16,609 nucleotides of DNA from Bordetella parapertussis. Lineage in GTDB: Bacteria; Pseudomonadota; Gammaproteobacteria; Burkholderiales; SG8-39. This document shows, piece by piece, positions 7,393 to 14,832 of the stretch. Made by a program: the position numbers and the translations under genes. The notes beneath the pieces are model-generated. The model had not been told where the DNA came from. It made no database searches and was given only the letters and a program-made list of their open reading frames with translations. The stretch is taken from the NCBI GenBank assembly GCA_945906975.1, contig CAMDRY010000029.1, forward strand, positions 1 to 16,609, read 5' to 3'. Each line of letters starts with the position of its first letter. The first letter of the stretch is position 1.

Positions 7393-8784
7393 ATGAACCA
7401 GCCCCGACAACTCGACGCCAGCCTGCAAGACGAAATGCGCGCACTGCTGGGCGAGCGCCTCACCACATCGCGCGGCGTACGCGAGCACCACGGCAAGGAT
7501 GAGTCCTACTATCCCTACGCCCCTCCGGATGCCGTGGTCTTCGCGCACAGCACGGAAGAAGTGCGCGACATTATCAATATCTGCCGCCGTCACAAGACAC
7601 CGATGATTCCCTACGGCGTCGGCACATCGCTCGAAGGCCATACCCTGGCCATCAACGGCGGGGTGTGCGTCGATTTGTCGCAGATGAATAAAGTACTTGC
7701 CATACACGCCGAGGATCTGGATTGCACGGTGCAGGCCGGGGTCACGCGCAAGCAGCTCAATGAGGAGGTCCGCCACACCGGCCTGTTCTTTCCGGTCGAC
7801 CCGGGCGCCGATGCGACGCTGGGCGGCATGGCATCAACACGCGCTTCGGGCACCAACGCCGTGCGCTACGGCACCATGCGCGAGAACGTACTATCGCTCA
7901 CCGTTGTCACCGCAGACGGGCGCATCATCAAGACCGCGACGCGATCGCGCAAATCGGCCGCCGGCTATGACCTGACGCGCCTATTTGTCGGCGCCGAGGG
8001 CACGCTGGGCATCATCACCGAGGTCACCGTACGGCTTTACGCCGTGCCGCAGGCGATTTCCGCGGCGGTATGCTCGTTCAAAGATATGGCCGAAGCCGTG
8101 AGCACGGTGATCGAGACGCTGCAAACCGGCATCCCTATCGCACGCAGCGAAGCCTTGTGCGGCCTGACCATGAAGGCGATCAACGCCTACAGCAAAACCA
8201 CATACAAAGAGCAGCCGACGCTATTCCTGGAGTTTCACGGCACCGAGGCCAGCGTCAAGGAACAGGTCGAAATGCTGCAGGAGATCGCCGGCGAACACGG
8301 CTGCGAAGGCTTCGAGTGGGCGACACGGCCCGAGGACCGCACACGCCTGTGGTCGGCCCGCCACGAGGCTTATTTCGCCGGCCTGCAGCTCAAACATGGC
8401 GCGCGTGCGGTATCGACAGATGTGTGCGTGCCAATATCGCGCCTGACCGAATGCATGGTCGAAACGGCCAGGGACATCGCAGCCGCCTCCATGCCCATCC
8501 CGATGTTCGGCCACGTCGGGGACGGGAACTTCCATTGCATGATTCTGGTCATGCCCGACAGCAAGGCCGACCTGGACGAGGCCAAGGCCTTCAACGACCG
8601 GCTGGTCAACCGCGCTCTGTCAATGGAGGGGACCTGCACCGGCGAGCATGGCATCGGCTCGGGCAAGATCGCGTCGCTGCAAAAGGAACTGGGCGAGGCC
8701 GTGGATCTGATGAGCACGCTCAAGCGCGCCTTCGATCCTGACAACCTGTTCAACCCGGGCAAAGTGGTGCCGCCCGCGGCGTAA
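7393..8784 (+). CDS. FAD-linked oxidase, D-lactate dehydrogenase (cytochrome)-like
   Basis: Flavoprotein of the VAO/PCMH fold that oxidises a 2-hydroxy acid, most probably D-lactate to pyruvate (glycolate is possible). It passes electrons to cytochrome c or a quinone rather than to NAD. Domains in order: an FAD-binding type 4 domain (about 41-220), with PPDAVVFAHSTEEV at 44-57 and YGVGTSLEGH at 74-83; then an FAD-oxidase C domain (about 225-460). The metal/substrate site is FGHVGDGNFH (His374, His381) plus GEHGIG (Glu418, His419). The end, DPDNLFNPGKV, is typical. It lacks the iron-sulfur subunit motifs and the neighbouring genes of GlcDEF, so single-subunit D-lactate dehydrogenase is the better call. 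The ATG has AAGGA upstream. It converges on orn, with 9 nt between the stops. Confidence 0.88.
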   Translation: MNQPRQLDASLQDEMRALLGERLTTSRGVREHHGKDESYYPYAPPDAVVFAHSTEEVRDIINICRRHKTPMIPYGVGTSLEGHTLAINGGVCVDLSQMNKVLAIHAEDLDCTVQAGVTRKQLNEEVRHTGLFFPVDPGADATLGGMASTRASGTNAVRYGTMRENVLSLTVVTADGRIIKTATRSRKSAAGYDLTRLFVGAEGTLGIITEVTVRLYAVPQAISAAVCSFKDMAEAVSTVIETLQTGIPIARSEALCGLTMKAINAYSKTTYKEQPTLFLEFHGTEASVKEQVEMLQEIAGEHGCEGFEWATRPEDRTRLWSARHEAYFAGLQLKHGARAVSTDVCVPISRLTECMVETARDIAAASMPIPMFGHVGDGNFHCMILVMPDSKADLDEAKAFNDRLVNRALSMEGTCTGEHGIGSGKIASLQKELGEAVDLMSTLKRAFDPDNLFNPGKVVPPAA

Positions 8785-8793
8785 GCCGCAGCG

Positions 8794-9339
8794 TCACAAC
8801 TTGATGAAGTGCTCTTTGTAGTACTTCAATTCCTCGATTGATTCGTAGATATCGGCCAGGGCCTCGTGCTTACCGTGTTTGGTAAGCCCCTTGCCCAGTT
8901 CCGGGCGCCAGCGCTTGACCAACTCCTTCAGCGTGGACACATCAAGGTTGCGGTAATGGAAATAGCCTTCGAGCGCCGGCATCCAGCGTGCGAGGAAACG
9001 ACGGTCCTGGCAGATCGAGTTGCCGCACATCGGCGACACCTGCTTGGGCACATACTGCGATAAAAAACCGAGCATCTGCGCCTCGGCCTCGGCCTCGGCC
9101 AGCTTCGACGCCTTCACCTTTTCGATGAGCCCGGATCTGCCGTGCGTGCCTTTGTTCCAGGCGTCCATGCCGTCGAGCACACTGTCGAGCTGATGGACCA
9201 CCAGCACCGGCGCCTCGGCCACCGTGTTCAGTTGTGAGTCGGTGACGACAATGGCGATTTCAATGATCTTGTCGGTGTCCGGCTGGAGACCCGTCATCTC
9301 CATGTCGATCCACAAGAGGTTATTCTGGTCTTGGGCCAT
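8794..9339 (-). CDS. orn: Oligoribonuclease
   Basis: DEDDh-family 3'-5' exoribonuclease that degrades 2-5-nt RNAs to mononucleotides. It also clears pGpG, the breakdown product of cyclic di-GMP. The metal-binding acids are Asp12 and Glu14 in WIDMEMTGL, Asp112 in [11 protein letters not shown] and Asp163; the general base is His158 in [11 protein letters not shown]. The 181-residue length is standard. The ATG is preceded on this strand by GGAAAG at an 11-nt spacing. The gene is divergent from the Ste24-like protease; orn next to this protease and rsgA is common in betaproteobacteria. The intervening region holds AGGGTCT repeats. Confidence 0.97.
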   Translation of the reverse strand: MAQDQNNLLWIDMEMTGLQPDTDKIIEIAIVVTDSQLNTVAEAPVLVVHQLDSVLDGMDAWNKGTHGRSGLIEKVKASKLAEAEAEAQMLGFLSQYVPKQVSPMCGNSICQDRRFLARWMPALEGYFHYRNLDVSTLKELVKRWRPELGKGLTKHGKHEALADIYESIEELKYYKEHFIKL

Positions 9340-9378
9340 GTTCAGCGTTGCTTTCCGGTTTCTGGAGTTCTAGTTGCC

Positions 9379-9404
9379 AGGGTCTAGGGTCTAGGGTCTA
9401 GGGT
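9379..9404. repeat. AGGGTCT heptamer tandem repeat
   Basis: Three exact copies of AGGGTCT (9379-9385, 9386-9392, 9393-9399) and a partial fourth to 9404, 40 nt upstream of the orn start and 124 nt upstream of the divergent protease gene. Each junction makes a CTAG (9384, 9391, 9398), and one more CTAG lies at 9370. CTAG is a rare tetranucleotide in most proteobacterial genomes. Confidence 0.85.
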
Positions 9405-9422
9405 TCAAATGCACAGGGATAC

Positions 9423-9491
9423 CACGGTGTCAGGCGTTTTTTTAAGCGGTGCTTCGGCATGCCGCGCAACCCAAAGCCGGGTTGCACCGTG
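9423..9491. other. Nested inverted repeats in the orn / protease intergenic region
   Basis: An outer pair, CACGGTG (9423-9429) and CACCGTG (9485-9491), encloses an inner hairpin, GCAACCC (9466-9472) with GGGTTGC (9479-9485) and a 6-nt loop. A run of seven T starts at 9437, but no adequate stem directly precedes it. A weak TTGCAC (9482-9487) could be a -35 box for the rightward gene. Role unknown. Confidence 0.4.
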
Positions 9492-9527
9492 TAAGATGTG
9501 ATTGTCGCATAAGCCTACCGGGTCTGA

Positions 9528-10781
9528 ATGCAGGTTTTCACCCTAGTTTTTCTCACCGCGCTGGTGATTTCAAGCGTGACGCGTCTGTGGCTGTCGTCCC
9601 GCCATCTGCGGCACGTGGCGCGTAACCGCGAGTCGGTTCCGCACGAATTCTCCGGACGAATCACCCTCGCCTCCCACCAAAAGGCCGCCGATTACACCGG
9701 GGCCAAAACACGTCTTGGCATGCTCGAAACGGTCGTTGGCGCGCTCATCCTTATCGCGCTCACGCTCGGCGGCGGGCTGCAGTGGCTGTCGCAGGCCTGG
9801 TCGCCCGTTTTCGCCGCCGGCGGTTATACCCACGGCATCGCACTGGTGTTGAGCGTAGTCGCGGTCACCAGCCTGATCGACCTGCCCTTCGGCATTTACC
9901 GCACCTTTGTCGTGGAAGCGAAATTTGGCTTCAATCGCATGACACCCGCGCTGTTTCTTGCCGACCTGGCCAAGCAATGTGCTCTTGGCGCCGCCCTTGG
10001 CATCCCGCTGCTTGCGGCGGTGCTCTGGCTGATGGACAGGATGGGCGAGTCGTGGTGGCTTTATGTCTGGCTGTTTTGGATGGGCTTCAACCTGCTTGTA
10101 TTGACCCTCTACCCCACACTAATCGCGCCGCTGTTCAACAAATTCTCGCCGCTCGAGGACATTTCGCTCAAATCACGCATCGAGGCCCTGCTCGAAAAAT
10201 GCGGTTTCAAGTCGAACGGACTGTTCGTGATGGACAGCTCCAAACGTTCAAGCCATGGCAACGCCTATTTCACCGGCTTTGGCTCGGCCAAGCGCATCGT
10301 TCTGTTCGACACGCTCATCACGCGCCTGGCCCCGGCGGAAGTGGAGGCCGTTCTCGCCCACGAGCTGGGGCACTTCAAATATCGCCATGTAGCCAAACGC
10401 ATGGCACTGTTGTTCATGTCCAGCCTGGGCTTTCTCTGGTTGCTGGGCTTTTTGATGGGCAAGGAGTGGTTTTATCAGGGCCTTGGTGTGCAAAGCCAGG
10501 GAACAGCGATGGCGCTGATGCTGTTTTTCATGGTGCTGCCGGCATTCACCTTCCTGCTCCAGCCCATTGCGAGCCTGTATTCGCGCATGCACGAATACGA
10601 AGCCGACGCCTACGCGGCCATGCAGGCCAACCCGGATGACCTGGTGCAGGCGCTGGTAAAGCTCTACCAGGACAATGCCGCGACGCTCACGCCCGACCCA
10701 CTCCACTCGGCCGTCTACGACTCCCATCCGCCAGCGTCCCTGCGCATCGCCCGGCTGCAGGCGCTGCGGCAGGCGGCGTGA
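9528..10781 (+). CDS. Ste24-like M48A membrane metalloprotease
   Basis: Multipass inner-membrane zinc protease related to eukaryotic CAAX protease Ste24 and to HtpX. Bacteria lack prenylated CAAX proteins, so the role is probably membrane-protein quality control. Hydrophobic segments lie at about 1-20, 65-85, 102-122, 150-170 and 176-200. The soluble catalytic part follows with HELGH at 278-282 (zinc ligands His278 and His282, base Glu279) and HEYEAD at 355-360 (third ligand Glu356). Two further membrane helices lie between those motifs, at about 290-310 and 325-350. The 417-residue length fits the CAAX protease 1 type and is much longer than HtpX (about 290). The ribosome site is weak. Its TGA overlaps the GTG of the next gene by 4 nt. 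Confidence 0.92.
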   Translation: MQVFTLVFLTALVISSVTRLWLSSRHLRHVARNRESVPHEFSGRITLASHQKAADYTGAKTRLGMLETVVGALILIALTLGGGLQWLSQAWSPVFAAGGYTHGIALVLSVVAVTSLIDLPFGIYRTFVVEAKFGFNRMTPALFLADLAKQCALGAALGIPLLAAVLWLMDRMGESWWLYVWLFWMGFNLLVLTLYPTLIAPLFNKFSPLEDISLKSRIEALLEKCGFKSNGLFVMDSSKRSSHGNAYFTGFGSAKRIVLFDTLITRLAPAEVEAVLAHELGHFKYRHVAKRMALLFMSSLGFLWLLGFLMGKEWFYQGLGVQSQGTAMALMLFFMVLPAFTFLLQPIASLYSRMHEYEADAYAAMQANPDDLVQALVKLYQDNAATLTPDPLHSAVYDSHPPASLRIARLQALRQAA

Positions 10782-11107
10782 AAACGCTGATCGAGCAAAC
10801 CTGCCGCGACCTTCCCGCCGGGACACCGCCGCTCACCGACGCTGAAATAGAAACCTTGCTGCCGATGACGCCGGGCTGGTCTCACGCGGGCGGCGTCATC
10901 TCCAAGACTTATCGCTTCGGCAATTTCCACGAAACCATGGCCTTTGCAAATACGGTCGCAGTGGTCGCACACCGCGAGAATCATCATCCGGACATGGCCA
11001 TCAGCTACAACCGCTGCAAGGTTACATTCAACACCCACTCCATAGGCGGCATCTCGATGAACGACTTCATTTGCGCCGCCAAGCTCGAATCCCTGGCTTC
11101 TAATTGA
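10778..11107 (+). CDS. Pterin-4a-carbinolamine dehydratase
   Basis: Small enzyme that dehydrates 4a-hydroxytetrahydrobiopterin, recycling the cofactor used by phenylalanine hydroxylase; related proteins are proposed to act in molybdopterin metabolism. The 109-residue length is usual. The active-site block ENHHPDMAISYNRCKVTF (about residues 68-85) with the later SIGGISMNDFICA is diagnostic. The start is GTG inside the overlap GTGA with the protease stop. There is no independent ribosome site, so translation is probably coupled. No phenylalanine hydroxylase (phhA) gene is in the window. The gene sits between the protease and rsgA, a placement that seems to reflect conserved gene order rather than shared chemistry. 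Confidence 0.92.
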   Translation: MKTLIEQTCRDLPAGTPPLTDAEIETLLPMTPGWSHAGGVISKTYRFGNFHETMAFANTVAVVAHRENHHPDMAISYNRCKVTFNTHSIGGISMNDFICAAKLESLASN

Positions 11108-11991
11108 ACGCCGCGCCCGGCGCCGTGCTGATACGCGGCATCATTGTCGCCGCCTTCGGCCGGCAGTATCTGGTGAAATCCGATACAGGCCAAATGCTGC
11201 TTTGCGTTCCACGTGGCAAAAAAAGCGAGGTCGCATGCGGCGATCGCGTACTGCTGGCACTGACATCGCCAGACCAGGGCGTGATCGAAAGCACCGAAGC
11301 GCGCAGCACACTTTTGAAGCGTTCCGCCGCTTACCGGCAAAAGCTCATTGCCGCCAACGCGACGCAGGTGGCGATCGTCGTTGCGGCCGAACCGAGCTTC
11401 AGCGAAGAGCTGATCTGCCGCCTCATCGTCGGTGCCGAGGAACAGGGAATGAAATCCCTGCTAATCCTCAACAAGGCGGATCTTCCCGCCACGTCATTGG
11501 CGCGAGAGCGGCTGGTCCCTTTCGCAGCCGCGGGACACCGCCTGGCCGAAATCTCGGCCATCCACGATTGCTCTGCGTTGCTGCCTTTTTTGCAGCACGA
11601 GACCACTGTGCTGGTCGGGCAGTCCGGCATGGGCAAATCCACCCTCATCAACGGCCTGGTTCCCGACGCCGAGGCGAGCACCCGAGAAATCTCAGCCTTC
11701 CTCGATTCGGGGCGTCACACCACCACGCATGCAAGAATTTATACGCTGGACGCTTCGAGCATGCTCATCGACTGTCCCGGCCTGCAAGAATTCGGCCTGC
11801 ACCACATGAGTCGCGGCCAGATCGAGTACGGTTTCGCCGAGTTCCGCCCCTTCCTTGGCAAGTGCCGTTTCAATGACTGCCGCCACGAGGTTGAGCCTGG
11901 CTGCGCACTCGTCGCTGCCCGTGATGCGGGACAGGTCAGCGCCCGACGCTTCGAATTGCTGCTGCGCATACTTGCCGCCGAGCGGGCGTGA
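11104..11991 (+). CDS. rsgA: Ribosome small subunit-dependent GTPase A
   Basis: Circularly permuted GTPase that checks late maturation of the 30S subunit. Order of elements: N-terminal OB-fold (about 8-75); G4 NKAD at 123-126; G1/P-loop GQSGMGKST at 172-180; a switch region rich in Thr and His (SGRHTTTHARIY); G3 in the form DCPG; then a C-terminal zinc site of Cys254, Cys259, His261 and Cys267. The 295-residue length fits betaproteobacterial members. The start is TTG overlapping the previous TGA (TTGA). A GTG seven codons later (11125) is the only nearby alternative and would barely alter the protein. The stop overlaps the next gene's GTG by 4 nt. Confidence 0.96.
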   Translation: MNAAPGAVLIRGIIVAAFGRQYLVKSDTGQMLLCVPRGKKSEVACGDRVLLALTSPDQGVIESTEARSTLLKRSAAYRQKLIAANATQVAIVVAAEPSFSEELICRLIVGAEEQGMKSLLILNKADLPATSLARERLVPFAAAGHRLAEISAIHDCSALLPFLQHETTVLVGQSGMGKSTLINGLVPDAEASTREISAFLDSGRHTTTHARIYTLDASSMLIDCPGLQEFGLHHMSRGQIEYGFAEFRPFLGKCRFNDCRHEVEPGCALVAARDAGQVSARRFELLLRILAAERA

Positions 11992-12299
11992 CCCCGCTAT
12001 TTACATCGCTAAACCTGCACGAGGTCTATCACCTCAAGAACCTCCTGGCTGCCGAGGGCATCGCAAGCTTTATAAAGAACGAAATGCTATCGCGCCTCGC
12101 CGGTGAGGTGCCTTTCACGGAATGTGCGCCGCAACTATGCCTGCTCGATGACACTGATATGCCAGCGGCGCAACAGCTAATCGCAGCCTTCCGACGAGCG
12201 CCGCCGCGGGAAGCGGCCTGGTTGTGTGCGCGATGCGGTGAAGACAGTGAAGGACAGTTTAGCGCCTGCTGGAAATGCGCAGCCGAGCGAGCGGACTGA
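11988..12299 (+). CDS. DUF2007 domain protein with C-terminal zinc ribbon
   Basis: A 103-residue protein in two parts. Residues 1-70 look like the DUF2007 ('putative prokaryotic signal transducing protein') fold, in which a ferredoxin-like domain keeps the pattern LxxxExxxLKNLLxxEGI and a late LLDDTDMPAAQQLI. Residues 78-97 form a compact zinc ribbon, CARC at 80-83 and CWKC at 94-97. No enzymatic motif is visible, and the function of the family is not established. The start is GTG in a 4-nt overlap with the rsgA stop, making it the last gene of the overlapping chain. It ends 45 nt before the convergent CbiB-like gene, with no clear terminator between them. Confidence 0.8.
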   Translation: MTPLFTSLNLHEVYHLKNLLAAEGIASFIKNEMLSRLAGEVPFTECAPQLCLLDDTDMPAAQQLIAAFRRAPPREAAWLCARCGEDSEGQFSACWKCAAERAD

Positions 12300-12344
12300 C
12301 GGCGAACACGACAACGAAGTGCGTCCGCAGCGGCTTATCGCGTC

Positions 12345-13265
12345 TTACAGTATCGCGGCAACCCCGAGCACCAACAACAACACCAGCCACAGCACCAGCG
12401 CCCGCCAGACAAGCCCGATGGTGCTGTCCAGAAAGCCCACATCCGCCTCATCACCGGCGCCCATCTCCGGCCGCTCGACAATCTCGCCATCGAGGACGTA
12501 TGGCATGCCAAGCTTGACCCCGAGCGCACCCGCACCGGCGGCGATGACAATACCAAGAACCGGGTCCATCCACTTCGACGCCTGGCTGCGCCAGCAGAAA
12601 ATCGCATCCTCGAAATCACCGACAATGGCAAAGGCGCTTGCGGTGAAGCGCGCCGGCAGCCACTCCATCAGGGCAAACGCCCGCCCTGCGAAATATCCGA
12701 AACGGCCCAGTTCCCCCTCGGTCGCGCCACCCCAGCGACGCTGGAAAAATGTGGCCAGTCGGTAGAGCATCGCCCCGCTGGGGCCCGGCAGGAGCACGAA
12801 CCAGAACACCACCGCGAACACATTGCGATGCGACGCCGCAAGCGCCTCTTCAATGGTGAGGCGCACCACCTCTTCTGCATTCAAGGTCGCGCAACTATGC
12901 CCTCGCCACGCCGCAAGCTGCGCGCGCGCCGTATCCAGGTCGTCCTGTTTCAGGGCAATATGGATATCGGTAAAATAATGACTGAACTGGCGGAAACCCA
13001 TGGTCAGGTAAAGCACCAGCACATTGAAGGCGAGCGCCAGCATCGCGTTCACATGCCAGAGCACCGCGTAGATGATCCAGGTGCCCAGCACAATGGGCGC
13101 GACGCCGATGAGCCATGCGATCAGGCCATGCTGTGACTCGCCGGCGTTGAAGTGCCGCTCCAGCCAGGTGGCAAGGCGGCCAAGCGGCGAGAGAAGGTAG
13201 CGACGGCCGGAGAGCGGCCGCCACTGCTCGAGCAACAGCGCGATGATTAATGAAATGAGACTCAT
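12345..13265 (-). CDS. CobD/CbiB-like membrane protein, probably not a cobalamin enzyme
   Basis: Integral membrane protein of about 306 residues, related to adenosylcobinamide-phosphate synthase (CbiB/CobD) and AmpE-like proteins. It opens with MSLISLIIALLLEQWRPL, then has membrane segments around 52-90, 150-170 and a final one at the C-terminus. True CbiB enzymes carry an RDT motif after an AR..L segment and an E..AEN motif. Here the corresponding regions read ARAQLAAWRGHS and EEALAASHRN, so these motifs are not preserved. No cobalamin genes lie nearby. I chose the ATG at 13263-13265 because family members begin at this hydrophobic segment; a GTG 21 nt upstream (13284-13286) is also open. 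Neither has a good ribosome site. The gene is divergent from the SapC gene, with 56 nt between the starts. Confidence 0.75.
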   Translation of the reverse strand: MSLISLIIALLLEQWRPLSGRRYLLSPLGRLATWLERHFNAGESQHGLIAWLIGVAPIVLGTWIIYAVLWHVNAMLALAFNVLVLYLTMGFRQFSHYFTDIHIALKQDDLDTARAQLAAWRGHSCATLNAEEVVRLTIEEALAASHRNVFAVVFWFVLLPGPSGAMLYRLATFFQRRWGGATEGELGRFGYFAGRAFALMEWLPARFTASAFAIVGDFEDAIFCWRSQASKWMDPVLGIVIAAGAGALGVKLGMPYVLDGEIVERPEMGAGDEADVGFLDSTIGLVWRALVLWLVLLLVLGVAAIL

Positions 13266-13321
13266 AATGCAGACTGAAGATACCACACCCGCCCTGTTTT
13301 TGATGCCCCGATGAGGGACAC

Positions 13322-14107
13322 ATGCATCGCAGCACCGATGTGATGCAAATCGCAGCTCCGTTCGGATATGGCGAGATTACACAGCTGCAAAAAACCTCGC
13401 GCGTTTTGCTGCCTTCTGCCGGGAGCACCCCGGCGTTTTGCCGCGACATTAACGCCCTCGCGCTGTCAATCGGTGAGTTCGTCCCCGCCGGACGCGACTA
13501 TCCGATCGCCTTCAGCTCCACGGATGGCGGCGCGACCTACGCACCCATCGCGATCCTTGGCCTTGCCGAGCGGCAGAACCTGTTCGTGGATCAAACCGGC
13601 GAATGGAACAAGCGCTGCTATCTTCCGGCGTTTGTGCGACGCTACCCGTTCTGCATATCAAAGTTGTATGTCGACGGCCAAGCGCGCAAAGAACGCCTGG
13701 TGTGCATCATCAAAGCCTATCTGGACGACCGGGGACTCGCCCTGTTTGACGAAAGCGACAGGCCCACTACGCAATGGCAGGCCATCGAGCGGTTGCTGCA
13801 AGGCTACGAGGACGACCTTGATGCCACCGCCGAATTCTGCGCCATCCTGACAAGGCTCGAATTGTTGTCGCCATTCACGTTTGAAGTGATGAACGACCAG
13901 AAGGCGACGCTTACGGTGCAGGGAATGCACCGGGTAGACGAAGCCAAACTGAGGGACATCAAACCGGCAAGCCTGAAAGTGCTGGTCACAAAAGGCCTGA
14001 TGGGCCACATTTACGCCCACATGCACTCGCTCGAGCGCTTTGCCGACCTTTACCTGCGAGCAGGAGAGCGCGCGGGTCTGCACACCACGGCAACGGTGAA
14101 GACCTGA
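13322..14107 (+). CDS. SapC family protein
   Basis: A 261-residue soluble protein that I recognise as SapC-like from its blocks. These are FCRDINALALSIGEFVPAGRDYPIAF (about 40-65), the PIAILGL..RQNLFVD segment, and EWNKRCYLPAFVRRYPF (about 93-109). The family is named after a gene in the Campylobacter surface-layer region, but its biochemical role is not established and most members have no S-layer context. No signal peptide or membrane segment is seen. The ATG has GAGGG at 13313-13317 with a short 4-nt spacer; an internal ATG at 13343 lacks a ribosome site. The gene ends 14 nt before the convergent Nudix gene and seems to be a single-gene unit. Confidence 0.82.
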   Translation: MHRSTDVMQIAAPFGYGEITQLQKTSRVLLPSAGSTPAFCRDINALALSIGEFVPAGRDYPIAFSSTDGGATYAPIAILGLAERQNLFVDQTGEWNKRCYLPAFVRRYPFCISKLYVDGQARKERLVCIIKAYLDDRGLALFDESDRPTTQWQAIERLLQGYEDDLDATAEFCAILTRLELLSPFTFEVMNDQKATLTVQGMHRVDEAKLRDIKPASLKVLVTKGLMGHIYAHMHSLERFADLYLRAGERAGLHTTATVKT

Positions 14108-14121
14108 TCCGTTCGCGCGAC

Positions 14122-14742
14122 CTATGCCGCCGCAAGATGCTGGTACAGGTTCATCAGCATGCCGGCGGTGGCGCCCCATATATAGTGCCTGCCGTAGGGC
14201 ATCGCGTAATAATGCCTTTCCCCGCCATTCCAGACCACCAGGTTCCGCTGGTGATTGCCGGGGTCGAGCAAAAAATGTAGCGGCACCTCAAAGACCTCCG
14301 CCACCTCGAATGAATCGGGCTTGAGCTCGAACTCGGACCGGATCAGTCCGACCACCGGGGTGACGCGATATCCGGTGACCGTCACGTACTCATGCAGACG
14401 GCCGAGCACCTCGACCCGCTCGGGCTGGAGTCCAATTTCCTCCTCCGCCTCGCGCAGCGCAGTGGCTTCAAGGCTGGGGTCTTCTGGCTCTGCGCGCCCC
14501 CCCGGGAAACTGATCTGGCCGGCATGGTCGTTCAAGTGCGCGGTACGGCGCGTGAACAGGACAGAGAGCCCCTCGTCCCGCCGCACCACCGGCACGAGTA
14601 CGGCGGCCGAGCGGATTTGATCCGGCCTGCGCCACAGGTGGCCGTCACCGGAGGTAAGCGGATCGGAACTGAGCGGCGCGGCAAACCTCTGCAGCAAATA
14701 CTGTTCGGAAAAAACCGCAAGAGGAGGAAGAATCGGAGTCAC
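14122..14742 (-). CDS. Nudix hydrolase, CoA pyrophosphatase (NudL/YeaB-like)
   Basis: Hydrolyses CoA or its oxidised and acylated forms to 3',5'-ADP and phosphopantetheine derivatives. The CoA-pyrophosphatase signature LFTRRTAHLNDHAGQISFPGG leads directly into the Nudix box: GGRAEPEDPSLEATALREAEEEIGL carries the REAEEEIG core with metal-binding glutamates. The length (206) fits the NudL type. The start is GTG at 14740-14742 with AGGCGG unusually close upstream; no better in-frame start is seen before the catalytic region. It lies downstream of the universal stress protein gene on the same strand, 90 nt away. A GCGGGA/TCCCGC hairpin in the gap has no T-tract, so co-transcription with terC-usp is possible but not shown. 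Confidence 0.92.
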   Translation of the reverse strand: MTPILPPLAVFSEQYLLQRFAAPLSSDPLTSGDGHLWRRPDQIRSAAVLVPVVRRDEGLSVLFTRRTAHLNDHAGQISFPGGRAEPEDPSLEATALREAEEEIGLQPERVEVLGRLHEYVTVTGYRVTPVVGLIRSEFELKPDSFEVAEVFEVPLHFLLDPGNHQRNLVVWNGGERHYYAMPYGRHYIWGATAGMLMNLYQHLAAA

Positions 14743-14832
14743 CCGCCTATTTTAACGCTCGGGCGTGATCACCACATCGGCAAGTGGGGAAATAGCGGGA
14801 AGGCTCCCCCTCCCGCGCCCTAAGCCCGCCTG

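Noticed and set aside
9379..9404. Heptamer array as a CRISPR or telomere-like element
   Set aside because: Units are 7 nt with no spacers, and only three and a half copies; too short for either.
12226..12765. 179-codon plus-strand frame across the end of the DUF2007 gene and the CbiB-like gene
   Set aside because: Very Ser/Pro/Thr/Arg-rich translation typical of an antisense shadow; overlaps two better-supported genes.
12345..13265. Calling the membrane protein cobD/cbiB (adenosylcobinamide-phosphate synthase)
   Set aside because: The characteristic RDT and AEN motifs are not visible and no cobalamin genes are nearby.
14795..14816. GCGGGA/TCCCGC hairpin after the universal stress protein gene as a terminator
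   Set aside because: Ten-nt loop, 6-bp stem and no T-tract; left as an unclassified hairpin.
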